This document shows, piece by piece, positions 13,577-24,748 of a stretch of DNA of 64,000 nucleotides. The notes beneath the pieces were generated by a model. The model made no database searches. It had not been told where the DNA came from and was given only the letters and a program-made list of their open reading frames with translations. Origin of the DNA: Anseranas semipalmata. Taxonomy: Eukaryota; Chordata; Aves; Anseriformes; Anseranatidae. The stretch spans positions 1,308,868 to 1,372,867 of the forward strand of contig VXAA01002963.1 in assembly GCA_013399115.1 (NCBI GenBank), given 5' to 3'. The translations under genes were made by a program, and so were the position numbers. The first letter of the stretch is position 1. The number at the start of each line of letters is the position of its first letter.

Positions 13577-14688
13577 GAAAAGAAAGTTGAGTAACATAAT
13601 GAGAGCTACAGAATCGTTACAGACTGAATTGCCAGGACTGAATTTCCAGGCATAAGGAGAATGAATATGATATTAGTTTATGACATTAGTTGAGATAACA
13701 CAAACATAATAGTGACAACAGATATGGTAAAGGCAATCTGAGTGCTTATGAGAACAGAAAACCCAATAATAGTGGGAAATTTCCACAATGTATTGAGAAT
13801 AATAGAGAATAATTTGAGGCACCATGAACAACTGTCTCTTGGAGCAACTATTTTTTAAAAGCCAAAAACGAAAAGCTACCTTGATTAAGTCCTGAGCAAG
13901 TAGAATGAAGTTCAAGGCATATTCAAATTCAACAGCCTTAAAGAAAGAGAAAAAATAGTACATTTGGTTAAGAGGGACTTAAAAGCGTGGTAAAGGATGA
14001 AATTCTCATAGGTGGCATGAAGACTTTTTAAGTCATCACAGTAGAAGTGTTGAGTAAATATGTATTGTTTATTAAAAGAAGATTCTGTAAGGAACATATA
14101 AATTCAAAATGATAAATGAAATTCCAACATCATTAACCACAGAGGCTGTTAGAAGTACAAGTCATGCTTAAGGAAAAATGGAAGACTTGTCTGAATGAGA
14201 AGATTGGAAAGGAACATAAATACTGGCTAGTTAAACATCATAACATAATAGGGTATGCCAAAAATTATTTTAGGTAGAACTCTCTAAAAACATTACCAAA
14301 TAATAAAATCTGTCTCAAACGCAACAAACACAGGAATCTTGTCTATTTGTATGGCGGATTCCTAGTTGAGGTGTAAAGAAACACAAAAATAAGGCCATAA
14401 CAAAAAAGCTAATTGAATCCCTTTATGTCAGTGTTTGCTACAAAAGAATTCATGGGAGGTTGCCACACTGAAACCTTTTTCACAGGGTTTGAATTTAAGG
14501 AATTGTTTCAAATTGAAGCTACAATAGAAGATTCTTAAGTGCAAACTGATAAAATGAATGATAAAATGCAGGGTCAGATAATTTTTTTTCTGAAGAGTTC
14601 TTAGGAAACTGAAATAAGAATTTTTCAAAGTTGTCATTATGGTATGACTTGATACCAGAGGGAATAGAGTTAGCAAATGTAAGATGCT

Positions 14689-14692
<4 letters not shown>

Positions 14693-14722
<30 letters not shown>
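14693..14722. repeat. Poly(A) run inside the LINE fossil
   Basis: Thirty consecutive A residues, immediately left of an 18-bp tandem duplication. It gives Lys/Phe runs in spurious frames. It may mark an expansion within the A-rich LINE or the tail of a small insertion. Confidence 0.95.
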
Positions 14723-14724
<2 letters not shown>

Positions 14725-14756
14725 CTTCTGACTCTGTAAAGACTTCTGACTCTGTA
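14721..14756. repeat. Perfect 18-bp tandem duplication
   Basis: AAGACTTCTGACTCTGTA is repeated twice without mismatch (14721-14738, 14739-14756), abutting the A30 run. Identity of the copies implies a recent slippage or duplication event in an otherwise very old LINE. Confidence 0.95.
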
Positions 14757-15720
14757 TAAGCTCTGTTTCCACACTGGCAATTTTTTGAAACTATAATACA
14801 AATTATAGAAGAAAACAAAGAGAATAGAAAACAGAGAGAAATTAAATAATTGAGAACTTTTTTTTTTTTCCCAGAGAGAAGTCACATTCACAAATTTCAG
14901 CATTATCTGAGGTAGGGAATTAGGGAATTCAAGAGATCTGTATTTAAAATACATTTTTCAAAGGTTCACTCACCAAAGACTCTTAAGGAAATTAATCTGT
15001 AAGGAGGTGAAAGAGAAGGTTCCCTGCTGGATTAAAAATTGGATAAAGAGCAAGGAAAAACAGTGAAAGTGGTGAGCTTCATAGTGTAGGAAGATCACAA
15101 GTGCTCTCAGGATCCATTGCTACAGCCTTCATTGTTTGCTGTATTCATGAATTAGCTTGAAATAGGATTTAACATTGAGGTAGGAAATGGATGGGAATGA
15201 GGAACCCAGAAAATTTTATTGAACTACTTCTGGCATATCACATGGTATAACCACACTGTGCTCTATGTAGTTTTAATCACAGCACCTGGACATGGATGCT
15301 ATTGACACAGAAAAGATAAAAAAAGGTTGGAAAGTGTGACCAAAAGCATGGAGCAAAGGAAGACTAAACAGACTAAATTTTTTTTTGTCTTTGAAAAGAG
15401 ATAAACTCTAAGAAGTTACTAATATCATGGAGCAGAGGCATTCAGAAGATGGCACTGTATGAAATTATCAGACAGTAGGCTTATAAGAGACAAACAGAAA
15501 AGGAGTGTTTTTCCACAGAAAACATCATGAAGCAGATGAACTGAAAGTTTTGGGTAATGAAAATTTACAAGAGCTCAGAAAGTAATGAAACAAATTCACA
15601 AAGAGCAATCCATCAAGGTGCATTAAAAGCAAATGTCTAGACTGCATACAGATTTAATCTTTGGGCCAAGGAGATCTGAAACCATACACTGCTGGACAGT
15701 GGAATACCAGCGAATTTCCA

Positions 15721-18700
15721 GCATGTGGTTGCCCAGTACTTCTACTTTTTTGTAAACTTAAGTCTCTGGTCAGTGAATGTTACACCTGGCGTGTATGGCC
15801 ATTTTTATATTTTTAGTCTACTGTTTCCCAGTGAATAATTTTTTGCCTAGTGTGGTTGTACAATGGTAATACATTCTGTCTTGACAAAAGATGAAACATA
15901 TTTTAAGAAATCACTTTCATGGCATTATGAATAATTGTGATATTCCTATCTCTAACAATTACCCATAATGAATATCTATTAAAGGTGCCTTTTAAGTTAT
16001 GAACTAGTTTGTATAAATTTTTATGGGAAGTTCTATCTGTCTTCAGGTCAAGGTCTTCCTTAATTATTGACATTTAATGTGTGGACTATTCATCAATGTC
16101 TTTTTTTTTCTCCTGGTCACTGCCAGCTCAATTTGATCTCTCACAAAATGAATTTGTGGCATTTTAGATTATATCAAATGGTAGTAGGGTGTGAAATCTA
16201 GGCAGGTATATCTCATGACATTTCTTTCATTCTTTTACCTTCTATTGTTTTAATAAATCCCAAATGTCTGTTTTACTTTTTTTTTTTTTNACCTTCTAAC
16301 ACTGCTTTCTCTTTTACAAGGATTAGTCAGCTCTGCATTCCACTAGGTGAGAGGTATGGAATTTTTATTTTTGCCTTTTCTAAGTGTATAATCTGATATG
16401 AATTTGGGAGACTCAAAGAGGGTGATATGGTCTTTGCAGGACCTTAGGTACAAAATAGTCTATTCAGATCCCAGTTATTTAGGTGCATAGGCTTATTGTA
16501 ATTATATGGCTCTGGTTCCCATGTAGTTTGTAGGAAATGGAACCTAAATTTCGTGCTAAAATTTCTGGTGTTCGGGCTTTTGATCTGGTAATAAATTCAT
16601 TTGCCACTACCTTGAATGGAAAATAATAAAAATTACAAAATAACAAATAGGTAAATATAGAATAAAATAATTCAAAGACAAATTGAAATATACTCGTAAC
16701 AACATGTTTGAACAATTTTGGTAATTAGCATATTTGAGGAAGAATAAGAATATGTTAACAAATACCTTACTGAACAGAGAAGTCACTCACATGCAGCATT
16801 TCAGCTATTACCTGTGGACAGGTTTTTCAGTTCTGCTTTAATACACACATTATTGTGTTCTGTCTAAAAACATTGTTGATTCTACTCACATTCAAGGTGA
16901 TTATTTTAACTGTCAATCCTGAGCATGAGAAGTACGTAAGTTGTAAACAAAGGCAAATTAGTTCAGAGAAGATGTACAAGAAAATATACCTGGGGAGATA
17001 TGGAGAAGATGATACAATTAGTATTATGGATGATGGGAGGTGGCTGTATCCATAATATTTCTGTCACCTTAATGAGACTAGAAAACAAACTAAACAGCTA
17101 TTCAGTCCTGGTAAATATAAAAGCTAACAACCCATAGGGGAAAACAGCAGCAAAACCCTGCAGTAATCATGTATGGGAATTTGTAAAATTTTGTTTCCTT
17201 CCAGAACAGTTGAAAAATAATGAGCATATGACAAATTAGAGCCTAAAATTTGAGGTTTGCAACTTAGAGAAGCGAATGGGTTTGTCTTGGATGCACTGGG
17301 AGCAGTCAAGTCTTCTTACTACGCCCATCAATAGGCTTCTTGCCACTTTTGCAAATGCACCTCATCCATTTGCAGAGAATCTCTTAAATTACTGTAATAT
17401 GTAGCCAACCATGTTAAAATAAATCGGTTCACTGATAAAGTTTTCTTTTAATGCAATAAGCTTTAAACTGTGGTAGTACAGCTGCTGTTATGTGAACACC
17501 CTCTCCACTGAGGCTGAAAGCCCCTGAGAGAAGGGTGGGATGAGCCAGGCCATCACCCAATGCTAAATCATGCTGATCCCAAGTGTTCTGAATTGTATAA
17601 TTTGAACTTCATAGCATATCAAATGGGGTTTGCATTTCCAGCATGAAAAACTAGATTTGTGAACTTTGAAATACATCAGACTAACTCCTAATAATTTAAG
17701 TTTCCCTTTGCTCATGTATGTATGCTTTTATGCATCCTGTTTTAACTCCCATATAAGCTTAGTGGCCTGATTTGGTGCTATGGATTTTATGAGGTAGTAG
17801 TGAGAACAAAAGCTCGGATTTGAAATATGTCTTTCTATAAATCTAGGCTTTGATTGGAGTGACCTAACAGAGAAAATACAGGAAAGAAGTTGCAGAAGAA
17901 GTTGTAAGTAGGATCTCATCTAATAGGAAAAGTTGCAAGTTTCTACCCAGAGATGTGTCTGCTGAGAGTCACCCTGGAAGCTGAAAAATATCAGGAGAAA
18001 AACCTGTTCTGTAACTCAATCTCTTAAGTCAAACTGACACCTTTAGAAAAGTGTTGCAAGCAATGAACACGTGATGAGCCAATCCATTGTTATCCTTTTG
18101 TTTAACTCTGGTGAACATAGGAGTGTCCTTTCACATGTGAACATGACTTATTTCTCTTCAAATATGTTAAAGTATCTTGTATATAATTATGTGTTCAAGG
18201 TTTACTGTAACTAAGTGCAGTTGTAAGGTTTTCCCATCCTTTTGTGAGTAAAAGTCACAGCTGAAGCTGACTTTTGTGTTTAACAAATGCCATGTTGCTG
18301 AGTGGTGAGACCTGGCCTTCAGGGAATGTAAGCAAAAGATTCAAAAAAAGAAGGAGCCGTAATCTGTCAGCTTCCTGATAATAGCTGAATTATTAGCAGA
18401 ACAGCAACACAGAAAACAGTAAAGGACAAAATAAATTTATCATCATAACTTGCTCATTTTAGTGATTTAATACATTTATGAAATACATGAATTAATCCAT
18501 TTTGAAGAAGAAAATTTTTTGAAGTGTTGTCATGGAGGGAACTTAACTGGCCACTGTAAAAGGAAATGTTGGAGACCCATCTGTAGACTACAGGAGGACA
18601 CTTTTTGTAACATTTTCTGTGATGTAAATTTAAGTCTCAGAATAATACAGCAGAATTTCAGTCATGTTTTTAAACTGTTTCCTAAATCTTTGGCAATGAT

Positions 18701-19561
18701 CAGCCACATGGAAGTGTACAGTATTTAATCTGTCTGATTATCTTGTCAATGAAATTGGTACACTATACATCCAAAAGAAAACTGGACCTGAGCCTGCCTG
18801 CAGATCTCAGTTTAAAAACTGAGGTGTGAAGAAAAAGCTTGTAAATATATGTAACAGTCCAAGAGAGAGGAAACTGAGGGACATCAAACCTGATCACATG
18901 ACACTAGGTTTCCTGGGCCAAGGTGTTAGAATGAATATTTGCATATTAAGATCTCAATTTCAACAGTACTGTAGTGTGCTTTTCAACAACCATCACTGCT
19001 TGAGTCATAGCCATTATGATTAGATGGAATTAGCAAAAATTAAACAAAGTTAAAGCAGCAGTGCATCATTTGATATAAAATGCCACCAATCAAAAAAATA
19101 AGAGTCACCATCTGGGTATGAGATAAGATTCACAAATTGTGCTTTATAAAGGCCCAAACTTAGAAGGAATGGAGATAGCAGTGACAAATAAGATTTTGTT
19201 TATCTTAGCTAGCAGCTGGGAAACCAGTCCACTTACTGTGCACTGTTTAAGTGTATTTATGGTGCCTTCTGTACTATGTAACACATTTACTCTGTGGCCA
19301 CTAACAAAGGTCACAATCTTTGATTTAAATATGGTGCAAACACTAACTTGTTATTCATGGGTCATGAGAGAGTCTCGGGGCCACATTTTTACAGGCTTCT
19401 AAATATTGTCTTTAAATTTACGCCTGTTAGGTTGCAGGTACCCAGCTGCACCTGGTTGAATACTTAACCAAAGAGTAGAGACCGTGAATCAAAAGGAAAT
19501 TCCACTCCTTTTGAAAAATTTGACCCTCCAAACAAAGATCAAAAGTAGAAAATAAATTCTC
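15721..19561. other. Non-coding unique sequence
   Basis: AT-rich DNA with frames of at most 87 codons. A T12-13 run with one N lies at 16277-16290, a small assembly uncertainty. No element recognised. Confidence 0.5.
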
Positions 19562-20143
19562 CTATTGAAAACACTCTGGAGGTATCAGAATTTGGGAAAT
19601 CTCTCTCAGCCTTCCTGCCATCTTTCTTCTTTGTTCAGGCAATTTCCTGAAGACAAGGTCTTGGCTTTCTAATCTGATTCTTCTTCTATAATTACTATCA
19701 CGGGCTAATATAAGCCATTCTTCAAGCTCACACAGTGGTCTGTCAATCAAAATACAAGCTGAAAGTAAGAAACAACTACAAAATGTATGTCTGGTCATAA
19801 ATGATTTATCAGACTGTACAATACTGGCTTCGCAATGTTTCTTGGCACAGGCAGGGCCAAAGAAACCTTTCTGGGCCAGCTGTACTGTCTGGGTCAGACA
19901 CACGCTGGTGTGGCTGCATGGAGCAGCCACAGGCAGTCGGAGGATAAGATAATGTGATAGAAATCTGCAACTTCTGTCCACATGGCCTGCAAATTCCCAT
20001 GGGTTTGTGCTACAAGTCCTCTTCCTCTTTTCCTTTGCCTTCCTTCCAGTTCTCCTCGATCCTTCCATGTGCTCCATGTGTTTGATCCTGGAAGGAGCAG
20101 CCCACACCAGATGGCTCCTGCTTCTTGAAAGAGACATTCTCAA
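19562..20143 (-). other. 193-codon open frame of unknown status
   Basis: The longest open frame outside the simple repeats. The conceptual product is basic, with Arg/Lys-rich ends (RRTGRKAKEKRKR near residue 30) and a Cys-containing middle. No domain, signal peptide or family motif was recognised. The C-terminal third (about residues 135-190) is Arg/Glu/Leu-rich and could form helix. No splice or promoter evidence is visible. The opposite strand is also open for 60-85 codons at 20007-20382, which favours chance composition. Alternatives are a single-exon lineage-specific gene, a pseudogene, or part of an unknown transposon. Confidence 0.15.
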
Positions 20144-21454
20144 CTGTCTGCCCCTCAGTGGTGATGCTCACACAGGTCTTCAGTTCCTCTGCCAGCTTTC
20201 ACAAAATGTGTGAAGTTCAGTACATTTGTAATCTCCACCTTAAATTAGTTTTGAACAAAATTGTTTTGGAGGTTCAGAAGCTATTAAGAGCACTTGGCAA
20301 AGAGGAACCTATTGTTTCTTCCCTCATGGATATCTTACTTTCCAAGCCCAGTCATTCTGGCAGAGCTCTTTTTACAGCTTGACTCTACAATGAATAGATT
20401 CAGGCAAGAATTAATACAAGAGGGTAAGGAGAGTTTAATTTCAGAGGGTAAAAAGGATTCAAAGGATTCAGAGTAGCATGAAGCTGCTCTGATAAAACCA
20501 AAACATCTTCATCACCATAACTCCCTAAGAATGCCTAAGTGACTTCAGGTTTGTAAGCAGAAATGTAATCTTTTATTAGATTAATATATACAACTGGCAA
20601 AACAAACAAACAAACAAAACAACAACCATTCATTGTCTGGGGCATACTTTTATAGGTCTGAAATACAAGCAGCAGCCTTCATAACTAAATATAAGTTGAG
20701 AATGATTGCTTGGAGTTTAATTTGACAATGTTGCCCGATTTTAATCAATGGGAATTTTGCTACCTTAGTGAAGAGGGGAAGAAGGAAATGCTTCTATTTC
20801 CTGTACAGTAAGACACAACAAATAACGCCAAAATTTACTTGAGCAGAAGACAACAGTCTTGTCTGCTCCACAGCTTGTCAACTATTATGAATTAGTCTAA
20901 CAGAAGCTATATATCCTAGTTCAGTGTAAGAGTTACAATACAGTCAAAAGTATAACCAAAACAATCTCATGGACATTAACACGGACATCTCTCCAATATG
21001 TCACACCACTTGAAATTAGTGTTAATGATACTTAGTACTTGCATCTCACTTCTCTTCTCTAAAATCTTTTAATTAGATACTGCTTGCAGCAATACTTTGA
21101 GAGGCATTTGAACACAGGATGAAGATATGATAGTTTTAGGTGGAATATGAAATTAAAAAGCCATTGTAGCTTTGCAGAGGAACAGTTGCAACCACAGTCT
21201 GTAGCTATGCTCTGGATAGTCCAGCCACAGCATTTGAGCATAATTAACTACCTGAGGCAACATAAGTCAACTATGTCAGCCAAAGCAGTAGTTTCAGGAT
21301 CTTGTTTCAAAGCTAAAGTAGACTGCAGAACAAAAGTGAGGATACAGAGCTGTAGTTCATTTTAATCATGATACACTGTTCGGTCCAGGCAGGAGTAGAC
21401 TCCTTACTGAGTCTCAGCCGGCTGCAATTACAGTTTTCTGCACACTCAGACACT
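20144..21454. other. Non-coding sequence with a CAAA microsatellite
   Basis: Contains an (AAAC)n run at 20599-20624 and, near 20715-20770, AATCAATGGGAATTTTGC, a weak match to the sauropsid fossil motif CATTGACTTCAATGGGAG. No gene recognised. Confidence 0.45.
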
Positions 21455-21706
21455 ATCTTTATATTCCTCCTGGGTGATCTGACCCTGCTTGCACCTCTTG
21501 TGTGCTTCCTTTATATGTTTCACTTTAGTCAGGAGCTCCTTGTTCATTCATGCAGACCTCCTGCCTCTGTTGCTTGATTTCCTGCTTATTGGGATAGACT
21601 ATTCTTGAGACTGGAAGAGGTGATCTTTGAAAATCAACCAGCTCTCCTGAAACACTCTTCTCTCCAGGGCTGTATCTCATGGTTTTCTTCTAAGCAGATC
21701 CATGAA

Positions 21707-22010
21707 CTATCTGAAGTCTTCTCTCTTGAAGTCCAAAGATGTGATCCATCTCTTTGCCCTGTTCCCTACTCTTAGAATCCTGAACTTCACCATCTCATGG
21801 TCACTGCAGCCAAAGCCACTCCCAGCCTTCCCATCCCCAACAGGTTTTTCCTTGTCTGTAAGTATGAGGTTTAGCAGAGCATCTCCCTTCTTTGGCTTCA
21901 TCGCCTATGTTACCACTAATGCACTTGAGAAACCTGGGTTGCTTTTGCCCTGCTGTGTTGTCATTACAGCTGATATTGGAGTGGTGAAGGTTCCCCATGA
22001 GGACCTGTGC
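21707..22010 (-). pseudogene. CR1 ORF2 endonuclease domain, frameshifted
   Basis: The apurinic-type endonuclease of CR1 nicks target DNA for target-primed reverse transcription. Two overlapping minus frames carry its pieces. One (21801-21998) begins Met-Gly-Asn-Leu-His-His-Ser-Asn-Ile, the decayed GDFNHPDI motif, followed by Asp-Asn-Thr-Ala-Gly. The other (21707-21901) has a Leu-Asn-Leu-Ile-Leu-Thr segment and then Cys-Ser-Asp-His-Glu-Met-Val, the SDH motif of this family, with Phe-Arg-Ile-Leu-Arg after it. The switch of frame between motifs shows at least one indel. In GDFN the Asp is replaced by Asn and the next residues have drifted, so the enzyme would not work. Confidence 0.85.
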
Positions 22011-22699
22011 CTGTGAGCATAAGGCTTCTTCCAGGAGTCTGAAGAATATCTTATCTACTTATTCCTAACCAGGCAGTTTGTAGCAGACAACACCAATGGA
22101 ATTGCCCTCATCACCAGTCCCAAGGCAGAGCTCCATGCATCCCTGATGCTCTCTTACATAAATGACAACTCACCCTCTTCAACTTGTCCTTCTTAAAATA
22201 CCTGTATCCATCCATGGCAGCAACTCCAGCGGTGTGAGCTGGAAGCTCACACCACACCTCTGTGATCCCAATGAGATCACAGCCCTATAACTATATGCAG
22301 ACCTCTAATTACTTCTGCTTGTTACCCATGCTTTGTGTGTTAGCACACAAGCATTACAGAGAGGCACCTGCTGGTGTTGATTTCCCAGAAAAGGCATGAG
22401 AACTTCCCCCATAATGCTGCCTGTTGTCAGTTCCTTATTTATGTGCGTAGACCTGGGGTGGGTGACCTTCAGTCCTTATTTGTTGTTTGCAGGGTTTCTC
22501 TTGCCCATATCACCCTCCATCCTTTGATTACCAACCAAGTCTCCCACTTCCTCCTCTGACACAGTTCATGACACCACTCCCCACACATCATTCCTAGTTT
22601 GAAGATCTCCTCACCAGATTGGCCAACCTGATGGCTAACCACTTCCTCCTGGTGCTGCCACATGGCTCAGGCTCAGCCTCTCATGTGTTTCATTGGACA

Positions 22700-23112
22700 C
22701 AGCTCCCAGCCCCTCACCTTCAACCAGGACACTGACTATGCTCTGTAGATGCAGAGCTGCAGGCACAGCAGGTTGTTCTGTTGCCAGAAGTCACAAGCTT
22801 CCAGACTTCGCCATCAGAGGAGTCTCCATTTCCCAACCTCATAAGCACAGACTCTGCCAACCCCTCCTTCAGTACACCTCGGGGTTTGGGCTGTTGAAGC
22901 TTCAGGGTTTCAAAGAAGACCCAGTCAATCTCCTTTTTGCCATCCCTGATGCTGTGGAACCTGCTGACCTCTCTCAGCTCCTGTGTTTGGCAACACAGAC
23001 TCTCCCTACAGCACACATCTGCAGTCAAGGAGTCCACCTCACCAGCCCCAGTGAGAGGCCCTGGGCATCCTTGCAGCCCCAGACCTCCAGGGCTGCGGGG
23101 ACCCTCTGTCAA
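22700..23112 (-). pseudogene. CR1 ORF1-like remnant
   Basis: An open minus frame of 130 codons (22720-23112), upstream of the endonuclease on the same strand as expected for ORF1. Its content fits remembered CR1 ORF1 patterns: a Cys-rich start (Cys-Cys-Arg-Glu-Ser-Leu-Cys-Cys), an Arg/Glu segment with Asp-Gly-Lys-Lys-Glu-Ile-Asp-Trp, and Gly-Asp-Ser-Ser-Asp-Gly-Glu-Val-Trp-Lys-Leu-Val-Thr-Ser-Gly near the end. ORF1 proteins bind element RNA. Assignment depends on memory of the consensus. The opposite strand is also open (22693-23130) but is taken as a shadow. Confidence 0.6.
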
Positions 23113-23390
23113 GAACCTGGTCTGGGTTGAGGCCTTCGCTGTGAGAGGGTACTTGCTCCCGTGGGTGCTGGGGAACCATTGCTGAGCATGTGTACACCAT
23201 CCTCAGTTTCTGGCCCCTTTCTGAATGGCTTCCCATATGAACTGTTGCATCTCCTGGCTGACAGAAACTGTGACTAGGAGCTACAGACTGGGCCATGAGT
23301 GGGCAGAGGAAGAAGGAAATCAGGGCTCCAGCCCTCTGCAGTCTGTGAGGAGAAGAGACAGCATCCCAAGAGCAAGCAGATTGTCATCAA

Positions 23391-24448
23391 CCTGAAAGAG
23401 AAAAAAAAAAACAACAGAAGCATTGCTGCCTCTCTTATAACAGAATAATGATTAGAACATATCTTAGTAAGAATCAGATTGTACTTTTTACATTTTACAT
23501 GTGATGAAAAATCAGCAACAATCTGGACAAAAAATACACTCAGATTAAAAGCGAAGGTTGAGTCTAACCATGGTAAGGGATTTAGGTTTTAAATAGATCT
23601 AATGTACCATATGTACTGCTTCTTATCTCTCCATGAATTTAAAGGTCTGCAGTTGAAACCAGAGAATCGGAAATTGCAACTGCATTATCTAATCCAGAAT
23701 TAAAATACTACTGAGGAGAAACAATCAGTCCAGTCTAGTGAACTGACCTAACTCCACTCCAGCAGAGTTGCAGAGACTTATGAGACAGCTAGTGAAATCT
23801 TAGTGTGTTGCCTTGACATCCAGTGCAAGATGCAATCTCTTTATACAAGAAAGAAGAATGTTTCTGAGAGCAGCCAAAATAGATGCTAGTCTAGTGACTT
23901 CTTGCATAATAAAATCAAACAAACAAACAAAATCCTCCAGGGACATCTGGTAATTAGAAAAGTCTCCAAAACTGGTTCATTAAACCATTTGCTGGCCAAG
24001 TACAAATTCTGAAAAGAGAAGAAGAAATTACAGTCTGTGTTTTAAATGTTATAACATGTTTTAACTGTCATTACAACCAGCTAAAGGAGCTAATGGTGGT
24101 AGAATTAGTGCCTGCATCTCTGCGGGGAAAGCAGGCTCAGACGGGGCTCATTATACTGTAAGTGGAATGGCCATTTGTTAGCTATTGATTGTGATTCCAG
24201 CTATCTGGAGACTGCTGTGCTGTCAGATGCAGCATGGATTTCATGCCCTTTCTAGCAGCTCTTGACAGTTACTGGATGTGGAATCCCCGCCATAAAAGCC
24301 ATGTGGGATGTAGGGGACTGTCCTGTCCTGTTGCATGCTAAAAATATATATGCACATCTCAGAGAATGAAGCTGACAGCTGTATAGCTTTTTCTGAAGAA
24401 GATGTCTGGACAGAAATAGATACCATACTTAACAGGCTCACTATAAAG
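23391..24448. other. Non-coding unique sequence
   Basis: Starts with an A12 run (about 23401) right beside the presumed CR1 5' side. A four-unit CAAA run lies near 23918-23932. No gene recognised. Confidence 0.5.
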
Positions 24449-24600
24449 AATCATATATGCACACACATATATGTATGCTTACATATAAAATACATAATTA
24501 TAAATATACATACATAAAACCATGCATATACATACAAACATATACATAAATATGTATATATATTTTTGTGTGTGTGCACATGTCTATGCGTGCATGATTA
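24449..24600. repeat. Degenerate TA/CA-rich tract
   Basis: Alternating purine-pyrimidine sequence rich in ATACAT, CACACA and TATATA, ending in TGTGTGTGTGCACATG. A decayed CA/TA microsatellite. Confidence 0.75.
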
Positions 24601-24683
24601 CACTGGCATGTTGTGGAGAAAGCTGAAACTGAGAATTTAGTTTTCCTGACTGAAATTGAGAAGGACATTTAAAGAAAAAAAAT

Positions 24684-24748
24684 ATTAGAATCATAGAACA
24701 GCTCAAGTTGGAAGGGATCTCAAAAGATCATCTGGTCTGGCCCTTAAA
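24684..24748 (-). mobile_element. CR1 LINE 3' end fragment
   Basis: TAGAATCATAGAACAGCTCA, then AGTTGGAAGGGATCT and AAAGATCATCTGGTC on the plus strand are the complement of the CR1 3' terminus. Only about 65 bp remain and the octamer tail is reduced to about one and a half units. Confidence 0.8.

Larger units (their letters stand above)
13690..15720 (+). mobile_element. Ancient CR1-clade LINE remnant, endonuclease to 3' tail
   Basis: A sense-strand, A-rich LINE fossil of about 2 kb. At 13760-13786 the frame reads Asn-Pro-Ile-Ile-Val-Gly-Asn-Phe-His, matching the NPIIVGDFN endonuclease motif of turtle/crocodilian-type CR1. Next comes a CTCTTGGAGCAACT stretch (Leu-Glu-Gln-Leu) at about 13831, and linker-like sequence to 14620. 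CTCACCAAAGACTCTTAAG near 14970 and the RT region at 15105-15155 (Gln-x-Pro...Leu-Phe-x-x-Phe-x-Asn, cf. PQGSVLGPxLFxIFIND) follow. The 3' end is recognised from ATGAAATTATCAGACAGTAGGC (in parts), GAGACAAACAGAAAAGGAGTG and AATTCACAAAGAGCAATCC. Colinear blocks in the expected order make chance unlikely. Many stops, frameshifts and apparent internal deletions (notably about 15.2-15.33 kb) show it is dead. Edges are approximate. Confidence 0.72.
21455..23390 (-). mobile_element. CR1 LINE, 5' half only (ORF1 to endonuclease), 3' end missing
   Basis: Read on the minus strand this is the 5' half of a CR1: an ORF1-like stretch (22.7-23.1 kb), then the start of ORF2 with an endonuclease domain (21.5-22.3 kb). 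Plus-strand landmarks match the complement of remembered CR1: CTCCTGGGTGATCTGACCCT (21.47 kb), TCATGGTCACTGCAGCC (21.79 kb), AACTCCAGCGGTGTGAGC with ATCCATCCATGGCAGC (22.21 kb), and CTCACCAGATTGGCCAACCT (22.61 kb). Most CR1 copies are 5'-truncated; this one lacks the RT domain and 3' tail. It is GC-richer than its surroundings. Left and right edges are approximate. Confidence 0.85.

Noticed and set aside
14428..14954. Three overlapping minus frames of 87-114 codons with Phe runs
   Set aside because: They are antisense to the A-rich ancient LINE and include the A30 run; LINE homology lies on the plus strand.
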